The notes: generated by a model not told the origin, from the sequence alone. A stretch of DNA of 64,000 nucleotides from Cellulosimicrobium cellulans (GCF_024124905.1 NZ_JAMXST010000003.1:310001-374000), one strand, 5' to 3'. Positions 31,340 to 39,983 are shown, numbered from the stretch's first letter. A program made the numbers and translations.

Positions 31340-32575
31340 TCAGCGGAAGGAGTGGCGCCGGCCTGCGACGACGGTCGCCAGGACCGGGACCATGAGGGCG
31401 AGCGAGACCCAGGGCAGCCCGGCCGGGCCGGTGACGGCGAGCGCCGCGCCGCCGACCGCGCCGCCGAGCGCGACGGACGTGTTCCACACGGTGACGAGCG
31501 CGGACTGCGCGACGTCGGCCCCGTCGCCCGCGGCTCGTGCGGCGGCGGTCGTGTAGAGGGTGCCGGCCCCGCCGAACGCGGCGCCCCACGCGGCGACGGC
31601 GAGCACCACGACGACCGTCGACGTCGGCGCGAGGCCGAGCACGAGCATGGCGAGTGCGAAGACCACGACCGACCCCAGGGTGAGGGCGCGCAGCCGCCGG
31701 TCGATGAGCGCCCCGACGAGGACGAGGGCGCCGGCGGACGCGGCGCCGAGCACGAGCAGCAGCGCGCTGGTCCGAGGGCCCTGGCCGAGGTGCGCGAGGT
31801 GGACCGCGACGTACGTGTACAGCGACGTGTTGGCGAGCACGTTGAGCCCGGTGACCAGCAGCACCGGCCGCAGGCCGGGGCGGGGGAGCACCGCGCGGAT
31901 CGCGAGCTGCGCGCCGCGCGGGGTGCCCGCGGCGTCGGGCACGCCGAGCCGGACCCAGGCGAGCAGGCCGAGGCCGAGGACCGACAGCACGCCGAAGGTC
32001 CACCGCCATCCGACGGCGGCGCCCAGCACCGCGCCCGCGGGCACGCCGAGCGTGAGGGCGAGCGGGCCGCCGGCCATGGCGATCGTCATGGCGCGTCCGA
32101 CGCGGTCGGCGGGCACGATCCGCCGCACGTACCCGGGCAGGAGCGCCCAGGTGAGCCCCGCGACGAGCCCGGCGGCGAAGCGCGCGACGAGCGTCAGCGC
32201 GAACGACGACGACACGGCCGTGACGGTGTTCGCGACGACGAACCCGGCGACGGTCACGAGCAGCAGCGTCCGCCGGTCCCACCGCGCCGTGGCACGCGTG
32301 AGCGGGATCGCGGCGACGATCGCCCCGACGGCGAACGCCGTGACGGTCTGCCCGGCGGCCCCCGCCCCGACGCCGAGGTCGGCGGCCATGGCCGGCAGCA
32401 CGCCCGCGGGGAGGATCTCGGTGAGGAGCGTGAGGAAGCCCGACGCCGCGAGCGCGAGGAGCGCGGCGACGGGCAGGACCCCGGGGCTGCGCTGGTCCCC
32501 GGGGCGAGGGGCGCCGGACGGGGCGGCGTCGGGATCCGGGACGGTGGCGGTGGTGGGTGTGCTCGTCGTGGACAT
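31340..32575 (-). CDS. MFS transporter, DHA1/AraJ-type drug or sugar efflux
   Basis: A 411-residue twelve-span exporter. It shows FLTLLTEILPAGVLPAMAADLGV at the first span, the MFS loop signature RATARWDRRTLLLV, antiporter-type motif AGLVAGLTWALLPGYVRRIVPADRVGRAM in span 5, and the second-half loop GALIDRRLRALTLGSVV. It diverges from a MerR regulator with an inverted repeat between. This predicts MerR control of an efflux pump for a still unknown compound. The ATG at 32575 was chosen; an ATG 27 bases upstream falls within the operator. Confidence 0.9.
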   Translation of the reverse strand: MSTTSTPTTATVPDPDAAPSGAPRPGDQRSPGVLPVAALLALAASGFLTLLTEILPAGVLPAMAADLGVGAGAAGQTVTAFAVGAIVAAIPLTRATARWDRRTLLLVTVAGFVVANTVTAVSSSFALTLVARFAAGLVAGLTWALLPGYVRRIVPADRVGRAMTIAMAGGPLALTLGVPAGAVLGAAVGWRWTFGVLSVLGLGLLAWVRLGVPDAAGTPRGAQLAIRAVLPRPGLRPVLLVTGLNVLANTSLYTYVAVHLAHLGQGPRTSALLLVLGAASAGALVLVGALIDRRLRALTLGSVVVFALAMLVLGLAPTSTVVVVLAVAAWGAAFGGAGTLYTTAAARAAGDGADVAQSALVTVWNTSVALGGAVGGAALAVTGPAGLPWVSLALMVPVLATVVAGRRHSFR

Positions 32576-32583
32576 GGGGTTAG

Positions 32584-32604
32584 CATCGATGTCTGACATT
32601 GATG
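32584..32604. promoter_or_regulatory. MerR operator between MFS and regulator genes
   Basis: CATCGATGTC (32584-32593) and GACATTGATG (32595-32604) pair at 9 of 10 positions around one base. On the minus strand TTGACC lies just upstream, so the repeat occupies the spacer of the MFS promoter, as expected for MerR-type activation. Confidence 0.6.
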
Positions 32605-32641
32605 TGAAGGTCAAGCGCGACGACCAGGTGAGGTGGATCAC

Positions 32642-33058
32642 GTGCGGATCGGCGAGCTCTCCCGGCGCACCGGGACCCCGACGCGCCTCCTGCGGTACTA
32701 CGAGGAGCAGGGGCTGTTCACGCCCGAGCGGGCCGAGAACGGGTACCGGGAGTACGGCGAGCACCTCGTCGACCGCGTGCTCCAGATCCGTGGCCTGCTC
32801 GAGGTCGGGTTCACGACCAGGATCATCAAGGAGTTCCTGCCCTGCCTCGGCAACGCGCCGGAGATCCACCTGCACAACGCCTACCCGGACAAGATCGCGC
32901 TCCTCGAGACGGAGCTCGGCCGCCTGGAGGACCGCATCCGCATCCTCGAGAAGAACCGCGACGCCATCGCCGACTACCTCGAGCGCATCCGCCCGTTCGC
33001 GCAGCGTCCCGAGGACCGTCGCCCGGCACGGTCCGCACCGGCCGCCGTCGGCCTCTGA
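32642..33058 (+). CDS. MerR-family regulator of the adjacent MFS pump
   Basis: A 138-residue regulator: MerR winged helix (RIGELSRRTGTPTRLLRYYEEQGLF, YREYGEHLVDRVLQIRGLLEVGF) and a long C-terminal coiled-coil helix (about 85-120). The short C-terminus lacks a large ligand domain. One Cys in FLPCLGNAPEIH may take part in sensing. The GTG at 32642 gives the usual start of the family, with GAGGTGG before it; a GTG 9 bases upstream is possible. Confidence 0.88.
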   Translation: MRIGELSRRTGTPTRLLRYYEEQGLFTPERAENGYREYGEHLVDRVLQIRGLLEVGFTTRIIKEFLPCLGNAPEIHLHNAYPDKIALLETELGRLEDRIRILEKNRDAIADYLERIRPFAQRPEDRRPARSAPAAVGL

Positions 33059-33062
33059 CCGG

Positions 33063-33398
33063 CTACTCCGGGCGCGGCGCGTACATGATGACGGCGACGC
33101 CGGCGAGGCAGAGGAGCGCGCCGACGACGTCCCAGCGGTCCGGCCGGAAGCCGTCCACGACCATGCCCCACGCGAGCGACCCGGCGACGAACACCCCGCC
33201 GTACGCGGCGAGGATGCGGCCGAAGTTCGCGTCGGGCTGCAGCGTCGCGACGACGCCGTAGAGCCCGAGCGCGACGACGCCCGCCCCGATCCACAGCCAG
33301 CCCCGGTGCTCGCGCAGCCCCTGCCACACGAGCCACGCCCCGCCGATCTCCAGCAGCGCGGCGAGCACGAACAGCGGGATCGAGCGCGCGAGGTCCAT
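33063..33398 (-). CDS. YnfA/UPF0060 small membrane protein
   Basis: A 111-residue protein with four spans matching the UPF0060 family: [58 protein letters not shown] and [20 protein letters not shown]. Members resemble small multidrug transporters in size and topology, and export roles have been reported. A -10 element lies exactly 7 bases before the ATG, so the mRNA is probably leaderless. Confidence 0.92.
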   Translation of the reverse strand: MDLARSIPLFVLAALLEIGGAWLVWQGLREHRGWLWIGAGVVALGLYGVVATLQPDANFGRILAAYGGVFVAGSLAWGMVVDGFRPDRWDVVGALLCLAGVAVIMYAPRPE

Positions 33399-33405
33399 GC
33401 GCGCC

Positions 33406-33411
33406 AGCGTA
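33406..33411 (-). promoter_or_regulatory. -10 element of leaderless ynfA-like gene
   Basis: TACGCT on the minus strand ends 7 bases before the ATG at 33398, with no ribosome-binding site in between. Confidence 0.5.
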
Positions 33412-33476
33412 GGCGAGCGCGCGCGCACGCCCGTGGGCCCCTGCCCTGTCGCGGCCGGCGCGGGCCGCCCTGGGTG

Positions 33477-33695
33477 CTACCGCCGGACCTGCTCCAGCGG
33501 CTCCGCGAGGCGCGTGCACTCGCTGCACCGCAGCCGTCGCGCCGTCCGCACCACGGGGTTCCCCACGGAGCTGGAGGGGATCTGGATCCGCACCTCTCGG
33601 GTGTGCTCCGCGCACGTGGCTGCGCCGCACTCGCTGCACACGGCCGTCGCGACCCGTCCGTCGCGGGAGGTGGTTCCGCACTCTGCACACTGCAT
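33477..33695 (-). CDS. Small zinc-ribbon protein
   Basis: A 72-residue protein with CAEC at the start, CSEC at about residue 20, CAEH at about 28 and CSEC near 57: three CxxC pairs and one Cys/His pair, enough for two zinc sites. Basic central part (VRTARRLR). No enzyme domain. It could be a nucleic-acid or protein adaptor. Its small size and lack of partner genes leave the role open. Confidence 0.65.
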   Translation of the reverse strand: MQCAECGTTSRDGRVATAVCSECGAATCAEHTREVRIQIPSSSVGNPVVRTARRLRCSECTRLAEPLEQVRR

Positions 33696-33788
33696 GAGTC
33701 CTGCTCTCCGCCGGCGCCGGTGCCGGCTGTTCGGGTGAACGTGTCGTCCCGCGACCCGGGGCGTCGTCGCCCCGGCGCGTGGGGGGCT

Positions 33789-34424
33789 TCAGTGGGCGGT
33801 GGTGGCCTCGGGGGCGGTCGTGATCGCGCGGACGGGTCGGCACGGGTTCCCCACCGCGACGACGCCCGCGGGGACGTCCCGCGTGACCACCGACCCCGCG
33901 CCGATGATGCTGTCGTCGCCGATCGTCACGCCGGGCGTGATGGTGACCGAGCCGCCGATCCAGACGTTGCTCCCGATCGTGACGGGCTCGGGCCGCTCCC
34001 ATCCCTCGCGGCGGCGGACGACGTCCTCGGCGTGGTTCGGCGTGTAGATCGAGCAGCGCGGCCCGATGAGGCAGTCGGGACCGATCGTGACGAGGCCACC
34101 GCCGATGACCATGAAGTCGGCGTTGATGAAGGTCCGCGCGCCGATCAGCAGACGGTCGCCGTAGTCGATCGTCAGCGGCGGGCGGAAGTCGATCCCGTCC
34201 TCGGCGCCGGGGACGAGTCGGTGGAAGAGGCGGCGCGCCTCGTCGACGTCCTCGAAGTACACGCTCCCGATCCGGGCGCACGTCGCGTGCGCGTCCCGGG
34301 TCAGCTCCTGGAGCGCCGGCGACGTGCGGTAGCGCAGCCAACCGCCGGAGAGCAGGCTCCGGAGGTCCTCGTCCGTGGCGGCCAGCTCGGCCATCCTCGT
34401 CGTCGGCTCGGTCGTGGTGCTCAT
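33789..34424 (-). CDS. maa: Maltose/galactoside O-acetyltransferase type (LbH)
   Basis: A 211-residue acetyl-CoA-dependent sugar acetyltransferase. The N-terminal helical cap (MAELAATDEDLRSLLSGGWL, then LTRDAHATCARI) is followed by left-handed beta-helix hexapeptide repeats (INADFMVIGGGLVTIGPD, VTIGSNVWIGGSVTITPGVTIGDDSIIGAGSVV). The catalytic His lies in YTPNHAED, in place of the usual TxxHP. The ATG has GAGGGAG upstream. A markedly AT-rich pocket (34442-34468) lies in its promoter region. Confidence 0.88.
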   Translation of the reverse strand: MSTTTEPTTRMAELAATDEDLRSLLSGGWLRYRTSPALQELTRDAHATCARIGSVYFEDVDEARRLFHRLVPGAEDGIDFRPPLTIDYGDRLLIGARTFINADFMVIGGGLVTIGPDCLIGPRCSIYTPNHAEDVVRRREGWERPEPVTIGSNVWIGGSVTITPGVTIGDDSIIGAGSVVTRDVPAGVVAVGNPCRPVRAITTAPEATTAH

Positions 34425-34441
34425 CGGACTCCCTCGTCGCG

Positions 34442-34468
34442 GATTAGTATTTCGATTAAACATATAGG
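34442..34468 (-). promoter_or_regulatory. AT-rich pocket upstream of the acetyltransferase
   Basis: About 27 bp made almost only of A and T (GATTAGTATTTCGATTAAAC and onward), in DNA otherwise above 70% GC, lies 18 bp before the acetyltransferase ATG. It probably contains the promoter and perhaps a regulator site. No clean inverted repeat was found. Confidence 0.4.
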
Positions 34469-34549
34469 TGGGCGCCATGTGGCGCAAGCCTTGTGGGCAA
34501 CTGCCGCGCCATCATCCCTGCCGACGTCCGGGCGACTCCCGTCGCACGG

Positions 34550-35275
34550 TCAGGCCGGGCGGTCGAGCACGCGGCGCAGGCGCGCCTTCTTCTCGTTCTC
34601 GTGGACGACCCACGCCACGTCCGGGTCCGACGACTCGCGCAGCGCGGCGAACCGCAGCACGCCGGCGGCCGGGTCACCGGCGACGGCGACGCTCCAGCAG
34701 TACCCGAGGGCCTGGCGCAGCGTGCGCACGTCGCCGTCGCGGCGTGCGTCCGAGGGGAGCGCGCCGATCGTGGCGGTCGCGGCTGCGCAGGCGTCCAGCG
34801 CGGCGGTCGCGGTCGCGGGGTTCCGGAGGAGGCGCGGCTCGCAGATCCCGGCGACCGCCGCGCGGCGGACCAGCGGGTCAGGGTCGGTGACCCACGACGA
34901 CACGAGCGCACGGAGCGCGGCCGGCTCGGCGTCACCGATCCGCTGGAGCGCCATCGCGACGGCCTCGCGGACGCGCCACGACCCGTCCGACGCGCGGGCG
35001 CGCAGCAGGTCGGTCGGCGCCGCGCGCGCGTCGGCGGGGGCCTGGACGACGAGCCGGCCCAACCCGCACGTGCCGCAGCAGCGGAGGTACTCGTCGGGGT
35101 CGTCGGCGAGGGCGCGCACGAGGTCGTCGGGGGCGGCGTCGGCGAACGCGCCCACGAGCTCGAGGTTCGCCCGGGGGCCCGGGAGCCCGGAACCCGCGGT
35201 GAGGTACGCCCGCACCGCGGCCGGGTCGTCGTCGAGCGCGCGCAGTGCTGTCCGGTGCTCGTCTCGCACGCTCAT
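34550..35275 (-). CDS. HEAT-repeat-like protein
   Basis: A 241-residue all-helical soluble protein. Repeats of the HEAT/Armadillo-like type are visible as RASDGSWRVREAVAMALQRI and VTDPDPLVRRAAVAGICEPRLL, preceded by a helix pair with two neighbouring Cys (LRCCGTCGLG). A protein-protein interaction role is the usual inference. The ATG at 35275 is preceded by TAGCGT at 7 bases, so the gene is probably leaderless. No partner is evident nearby. Confidence 0.7.
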   Translation of the reverse strand: MSVRDEHRTALRALDDDPAAVRAYLTAGSGLPGPRANLELVGAFADAAPDDLVRALADDPDEYLRCCGTCGLGRLVVQAPADARAAPTDLLRARASDGSWRVREAVAMALQRIGDAEPAALRALVSSWVTDPDPLVRRAAVAGICEPRLLRNPATATAALDACAAATATIGALPSDARRDGDVRTLRQALGYCWSVAVAGDPAAGVLRFAALRESSDPDVAWVVHENEKKARLRRVLDRPA

Positions 35276-35282
35276 GACGACC

Positions 35283-35288
35283 ACGCTA
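35283..35288 (-). promoter_or_regulatory. -10 element of leaderless HEAT-repeat gene
   Basis: TAGCGT on the minus strand ends 7 bases before the ATG at 35275. Confidence 0.55.
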
Positions 35289-35353
35289 GGACGCGGCGCC
35301 CCCGCCGGACAGGGTCTTTCGGCCGGGTCGGCCGGGGTCGGCCGCCGTCGGGC

Positions 35354-36811
35354 TCAGTGCAGCGGGTCGAACGGGCGGATCTCGTCGGGGGTCTCCCCGG
35401 TCGTGACGAGGTGGGCGAGCGCGCGGCCCGTCGCCGGGCCGAGGACGATGCCCCACATGCCGTGGCCGCCCGCGACGTAGACGCCGGGGGTGCGCGTCGC
35501 GCCGACGAGCGGGAGACCGTCGGGCGTGACGGGGCGCGACCCGACCCACTCGTTGTGGCGGTCGTCGAGGTCGACGCCCTGGAACAGGTGCCGCACGGAC
35601 GCGAGGATGGCCTCGATCCGGCGCGGCTGGAGCGGCTCGTCGGGGCCGCGGAACTCCATGGTCCCCGCGATGCGGAACCGCCCCTGGTACGGGGTGCACG
35701 CGACGCGGCGCGCGGGCAGGTAGATCGGGGTCTCGACGGGCTCGTCCGTCTTCACGGTGAACGAGTACCCGCGCCCCGCCTGGACGCGCGTGCGCACGCC
35801 GAGCGGCGCGGCGAGCGTCGGGAGCCAGGCTCCGGTCGCGAGCACGACGGCGTCGCCCCGCAGCACGACCCCTTCCTCGCGCTCGGTGGGGGATCCGGCG
35901 CGGCGGGGCTCCGCGGCCTCCGGCCCGACGGTGTCGCTCCCCCCGGTCGTCGCGCCCGCCCGGGCGGCTCCGGACCCGCGCGTCGCGCCGACGAGCGCGG
36001 GGTGCGCGGCGGCGTCGGGGTGCACCGCGCGTGCGTAGACGCACGCGCCGAGGCGGCCGGGCTCGACGTCGAGGACCTCGAGCCCGGTGAGGATCCGCCC
36101 GCCGCGGGCGCGCACGGAGTCGGCGAGGGCGTGGACGAACGGGCCGGGCTCGAGGAAGCGCTGGCCCTCGAGGGCGTAGACCGTGGAGACGCGGTCGGTG
36201 AGCTGGTGCGCGCGCTCGCCGGCCTCGACGCGCCGGACGGGCACGGTCTGGCCGGCCGCGGCGACGTGCTCGAGCTCGCGGAGGAACGGTCGCGCCTCGC
36301 GGACGTGCTCGAACGCGACGGTGAACGGCCCGGGCGTGGTCCCGGCCTCGACGCCGTGCCCGAGGCTCCCGCCCGCGGCGAGCTCGTCGAACGCGTCGAG
36401 CGCGACGCGATCGATCGGGGTGAGGGCCGCCATCGCGTGGTCCCAGCGGCGCTGCGTCGCGTGCGCCATGAAGCGCGCGAAGAACGACCACAGGCGCGGG
36501 TCGAACCGCAGCGGGACGTGCAGCGGCGCGGCGGGGTCGAGGAGGGCGCGCGGCCCGTACGTCCAGAGGGACGGGTCCGCCAGCGGCATCGCCATGCCGG
36601 GGGTCAACCACCCGGCGTTGCCCCACGACGACCCGGCGGCGACGCCCTCGCGGTCGACGACGGTGACCTCGACGCCCTGCTCCTGGAGGTGCCAGGCCGT
36701 GGCGAGGCCCACCATGCCGGCGCCGACGACGACCGCCGTGCGGGGCGCTCGGCCGGGCGGCGCGGACCGGGCGTCGCGGGTGCGGGGACGGGGACGAGAG
36801 GTCGTGCTCAC
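35354..36811 (-). CDS. dadA: D-amino acid dehydrogenase (DadA-type FAD oxidoreductase)
   Basis: A 485-residue flavoprotein that oxidises D-amino acids to 2-oxo acids. After a basic 25-residue start, the FAD site is VVVGAGMVGLATAWHLQEQG. Other family features are GSSWGNAGWLTPGMAMPLADPS, the C-terminal FAD motif GLPLVGATRTPGVYVAGGHGMWGI, and GYSFTVKT. Residues about 275-315 form an Ala/Gly/Thr-rich insertion not expected in the family, perhaps a surface loop. GTG start. It diverges from an Lrp/AsnC regulator, the usual partner of dad genes, across an inverted repeat. Confidence 0.88.
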   Translation of the reverse strand: MSTTSRPRPRTRDARSAPPGRAPRTAVVVGAGMVGLATAWHLQEQGVEVTVVDREGVAAGSSWGNAGWLTPGMAMPLADPSLWTYGPRALLDPAAPLHVPLRFDPRLWSFFARFMAHATQRRWDHAMAALTPIDRVALDAFDELAAGGSLGHGVEAGTTPGPFTVAFEHVREARPFLRELEHVAAAGQTVPVRRVEAGERAHQLTDRVSTVYALEGQRFLEPGPFVHALADSVRARGGRILTGLEVLDVEPGRLGACVYARAVHPDAAAHPALVGATRGSGAARAGATTGGSDTVGPEAAEPRRAGSPTEREEGVVLRGDAVVLATGAWLPTLAAPLGVRTRVQAGRGYSFTVKTDEPVETPIYLPARRVACTPYQGRFRIAGTMEFRGPDEPLQPRRIEAILASVRHLFQGVDLDDRHNEWVGSRPVTPDGLPLVGATRTPGVYVAGGHGMWGIVLGPATGRALAHLVTTGETPDEIRPFDPLH

Positions 36812-36830
36812 GCCGGGCTCCTTCGACCGA

Positions 36831-36859
36831 CGCCCGCCTCGCGGGTGGCGAGGCGGGCG
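36831..36859 (-). other. Hairpin in the dadA leader
   Basis: A perfect 12-bp stem (36831-36842 with 36848-36859) and a 5-base loop lie 20 bp before the dadA start. It would form in the 5' leader and could limit or protect the transcript. Confidence 0.5.
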
Positions 36860-36907
36860 CGTGGCTGGTGTGCGACGGGATGGTGTCGCACGACACTCAG
36901 CGTGGTG

Positions 36908-36943
36908 GATCCTTCGGCGTGCGACAAGATGTGCCGAAGGATC
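36908..36943. promoter_or_regulatory. Lrp-type operator between dadA and its regulator
   Basis: GATCCTTCGGC (36908-36918) and its exact complement (36933-36943) are separated by 14 bp. The half-site CCGAAGGATC recurs at the regulator's own start codon (about 37005). Spaced half-sites suit an Lrp/AsnC octamer. Confidence 0.6.
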
Positions 36944-37002
36944 GTCGCAAGTGCCGGTGGCGATCGACCTGAACTTCGTCGAACCCTCAGAGGAGGCTCC
37001 GC

Positions 37003-37464
37003 ATGCCGAAGGATCTTCGACCCGCCGTCCTGGACGACGTCGACCGCCGCATCCTCGACGTCCTCGCGACCGACGCGCGCGCGACGAACGCGGCGATCGC
37101 GGCCCGCGTCGGGATCGCCGCGTCGACGTGCCACGCGCGCGTCCGCACCCTCGTGGAGCGCGGCGTGATCCGCGGCTTCCGGGCGGACGTCGACCCGGCG
37201 GCCCTCGGCCGCGGGCTCGAGGCGCTCATCGCGATCCGGCTCCAGGCGGGCGCGCGCAAGGGCCTCGAGGCGTTCCGCGACTACCTGCTCACGCTGCCCG
37301 ACGTCGAGGGCGTCTTCTTCGTCACGGGCGACCGCGACTTCCTCCTGCACGTCGCGGTCGCCGACTCCGACGCCCTGCGCAACCTGGTCTCCAAGACGCT
37401 CAGCGTGCGGCCCGAGGTCGCGGGGACCAGCACGACCGTGATCTTCGAGCACGCGCGCCCCTGA
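37003..37464 (+). CDS. Lrp/AsnC-family regulator, likely of dadA
   Basis: A 153-residue regulator: N-terminal helix-turn-helix (LDDVDRRILDVLATDARATNAAIAARVGIAASTCHARVRTLVERGVI) and C-terminal RAM ligand domain (LEALIAIRLQAG, VEGVFFVTGDRDFLLHVAVAD). It starts with AGGAGG upstream. Divergence from dadA predicts that it senses an amino acid, probably the D- or L-form of the dehydrogenase substrate. Confidence 0.92.
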   Translation: MPKDLRPAVLDDVDRRILDVLATDARATNAAIAARVGIAASTCHARVRTLVERGVIRGFRADVDPAALGRGLEALIAIRLQAGARKGLEAFRDYLLTLPDVEGVFFVTGDRDFLLHVAVADSDALRNLVSKTLSVRPEVAGTSTTVIFEHARP

Positions 37465-37500
37465 CCCCCGCCGCGTCGGGGGTCGGGCGTGCGCGACGGG

Positions 37501-39054
37501 TCAGGTCCCGGCGCTCTCGCGGACCCGCGAGCGCAGCACGTGCTTGGTGAGCTTGCCGGAGGGGTTGCGCGGGAGCTCGGTGACGAGCACGACGTCGCGC
37601 GGCACCTTGTAGCGCGCGAGCCGGTCGGCGAGGAAGGCGCGCAGCGAGTCGAGCGAGGGCTCTGCGCCGGGAGCGGGGACGACGAACGCGACGACGGTCT
37701 CGCCCCAGTCGGCGTGCGGGCGCCCGACGACGGCGACGTCCGCGACCTCGGGCGACCCGCGCAGCGCCTCCTCGACCTCCTGGGAGTAGACGTTCTCGCC
37801 GCCCGTGATGATGACGTCCTTGAGCCGGTCGACGATGAAGAGGTACCCGTCCTCGTCGACGCGCACGACGTCGCCGGTGCGGTACCAGTCGCCCACGAGC
37901 ACGGCCTCGGTCGCCTCGGGATCGTCGAGGTAGCCGACCATCCGGGTGTCCGACCGCAGCCAGATCTCGCCGGTCCCGCCGGGGCCGACGTCGTTCCCGT
38001 CGAGGTCGACGACCCGCACGTCGACGCCGGGCATCCCGGCGTGGCCGATCGAGCCCGCCTTGCGTTCCTGGTCGGCGGGGCCGAGAGCGGTGCCGACCGG
38101 CCCCATCTCGCTCATCCCGTAGACCTGGTGCAGCTCGCCCGGGTAGGCGGCGCGGATCGCGCGCACGGTGTCGGCGCCGACGGGCGCGCCGCCGGCGAGC
38201 CACAGCCGCGCGCTCGACAGGTCGAACGTCGACAGGTCGATGCCCTGCGCGGCGGCGACCTGGAGCGGCGCGACGTACGCGATGGGCGCGCCGAAGAACG
38301 CGGTCGTGCGCTCGGCCGCGACCGTCCGCAGCATCTCGATCGGGTGGTACTCGCGCAGGAGGACCGTCGTCCCGCCGAGGAACACCATCGACAGGAACCA
38401 GTTGTTGAGCGGCGACGCGTGCCAGATCGGCATCGCGAGGAGGAACCGGTCGTCGGCGCGCAGCCCGACGGCGGCCGTCGTGTACGCCGCGACCGAGCTC
38501 AGCCCGCGGTGGGTGTGCTCGCAGCCCTTGGGGGCCGCCGTCGTGCCGGACGTGTAGAGCACCTGGGCGATCGTGTCCTGGTCGGGCGGGACACCGTCCC
38601 ACGCCTCGGCGGTGGCGACGAGCGCGTCGAAGTCGTCGGGCCCCGACGTCCCCGCCGCGTCCTGCCCGACGGCGTCCGTCTCCGTCCACAGCCAGCGCAC
38701 CGCGGGCGCGGCGGCGGTCACGACGGGGGCCAGGCTCGCGTCCGCGACGCCCAGGACGGCGCCGCTGTGGGCGACGAGCCGCGCGACCTCGGGCGCCTGG
38801 AGCTTGTGGTTGACGGGGACGAGCACGGCGCCCGCGCGCCACAGGCCGAACGCCGCGACGACGAAGCCCGGCGTGTTGTAGGTCATGACCGTGACGCGGT
38901 CGCCGGGGCGCACGCCGGCGTCCCGGAAGACGGCCGCCGCGCGGCGCGCGGCCGCGTCGAGCTCGGCGTACGAGAGCCGGCGCTCGCCCAGCACGAGCGC
39001 CTCCTTGGTCGGGACCTTGCGTGCCGTGCTCTCCAGCATGCTGCCCAGGTGCAT
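37501..39054 (-). CDS. Acyl-CoA synthetase (AMP-forming)
   Basis: A 517-residue adenylating enzyme activating a fatty or aryl acid to its CoA thioester. Motifs: the P-loop VLYTSGTTAAPKGCEHTH, A5-like YGMSEMGPVG, WYRTGDVVRVDEDGYLFIVDR, and the C-terminal catalytic lysine in NPSGKLTKHVLR. GAGGAGG precedes the ATG. It diverges from a TetR regulator and an AidB-type acyl-CoA dehydrogenase, so a small acid catabolic unit is likely. The chain length or ring type of the substrate cannot be fixed from sequence. Confidence 0.92.
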   Translation of the reverse strand: MHLGSMLESTARKVPTKEALVLGERRLSYAELDAAARRAAAVFRDAGVRPGDRVTVMTYNTPGFVVAAFGLWRAGAVLVPVNHKLQAPEVARLVAHSGAVLGVADASLAPVVTAAAPAVRWLWTETDAVGQDAAGTSGPDDFDALVATAEAWDGVPPDQDTIAQVLYTSGTTAAPKGCEHTHRGLSSVAAYTTAAVGLRADDRFLLAMPIWHASPLNNWFLSMVFLGGTTVLLREYHPIEMLRTVAAERTTAFFGAPIAYVAPLQVAAAQGIDLSTFDLSSARLWLAGGAPVGADTVRAIRAAYPGELHQVYGMSEMGPVGTALGPADQERKAGSIGHAGMPGVDVRVVDLDGNDVGPGGTGEIWLRSDTRMVGYLDDPEATEAVLVGDWYRTGDVVRVDEDGYLFIVDRLKDVIITGGENVYSQEVEEALRGSPEVADVAVVGRPHADWGETVVAFVVPAPGAEPSLDSLRAFLADRLARYKVPRDVVLVTELPRNPSGKLTKHVLRSRVRESAGT

Positions 39055-39131
39055 GTCGTCCTCCTCGACGTCCTGCTCGGCGTCGTCGTCGACGCCGTCT
39101 CGGCGGCCCGGACGGGGACCGGTGCCGCGAT

Positions 39132-39153
39132 GAATTGAATCATGGTTCAATTC
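39132..39153. promoter_or_regulatory. TetR operator between acyl-CoA synthetase and regulator
   Basis: GAATTGAA (39132-39139) and TTCAATTC (39146-39153) form a perfect 8-bp inverted repeat with a 6-bp centre. This AT-rich form is typical of TetR regulators of fatty acid genes. It lies between the divergent starts at 39054 and 39206. Confidence 0.7.
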
Positions 39154-39205
39154 TTGGTGGGAAGCCGCGACGAGGCGGCGCACCCTCGACGACGACGGAG
39201 GAACC

Positions 39206-39895
39206 GTGCCCTACCGCGAGACGCCCGCCACGCGGGCCGCCCGCGAGCGCAAGCGCGAGGCGCTGCTCGACGCGGCGCGCACGATCGTCGCCGAGCACGG
39301 GTTCGCCGGGGCCAACGTGCAGGCGCTCGCCGCGCGCGCCGGGGTGAGCACGGGCGGCGTCTACTCGTACTTCCCCACCAAGGCCGACCTGCTCGTGGCC
39401 GTGTTCCGGCAGGCGGCGGACGTCGAGCTCGACGCCGTGCGCACCGCCGCCGCGGCCCGCCCGGACGATCCCCCGGGCGACCGGACCGTCGCCCGCCTCG
39501 GCCGCGCCGTCGACACCTTCGCGCGGCGCGCGCTGCGCGGCCCGACGCTCGCGTGGGCGCTGCTGCTCGAGCCCGTCCACCCGGCCGTCGACGCGGCGCG
39601 CCTCGAGTACCGCCGTGCCTACGCCGAGACGTTCGCGGAGGTCGTGCGTGCCGGTGTCGATGCCGGGGAGATCCCCGACCAGGACGTGACGGTCGTCGCG
39701 ACCGCCCTCGTCGGCGCGATCGGCGAGTCGCTCACCGGTCCGCTCTCCCCGCTCGCGGGCGGCGGCCCGACCGCCTCCGACGGCACGGTCCCGCCCGCGG
39801 TGCGGGACGCCGTCGTCGCGACGATCCTGCGCTTCTGCCTGGGCGCCGTCGGCGCCCGGGCGGCGGTCGCCGCCCCTGCGTCAGCCCCCGCCTGA
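39206..39895 (+). CDS. TetR-family regulator of the acyl-CoA genes
   Basis: A 229-residue repressor: N-terminal helix-turn-helix (RKREALLDAARTIVAEHGFAGANVQALAARAGVSTGGVYSYFPTKADLL) and an all-helical ligand domain. GTG start. Located between the synthetase and the dehydrogenase, with an inverted repeat just upstream, so it probably represses both and is relieved by an acyl-CoA. Confidence 0.9.
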   Translation: MPYRETPATRAARERKREALLDAARTIVAEHGFAGANVQALAARAGVSTGGVYSYFPTKADLLVAVFRQAADVELDAVRTAAAARPDDPPGDRTVARLGRAVDTFARRALRGPTLAWALLLEPVHPAVDAARLEYRRAYAETFAEVVRAGVDAGEIPDQDVTVVATALVGAIGESLTGPLSPLAGGGPTASDGTVPPAVRDAVVATILRFCLGAVGARAAVAAPASAPA

Positions 39896-39983
39896 CGTCT
39901 GCCCGACCCGCCCCGAACCCTCTCCGGGCGCCGCCCGGCGGCGTCCCGACCCCGAGCCACCCGCAGAGCCGCAGGAGGACACC

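Noticed and set aside
31560-35480. A plus-strand open frame of 1306 codons and other very long frames (for example 17272-21555 minus, 34493-37168 plus, 5973-8882 minus)
   Set aside because: They run opposite to or across several genes with recognised domains, show Arg/Ala/Pro-rich translations without motifs, and arise because stop codons are rare in high-GC DNA.
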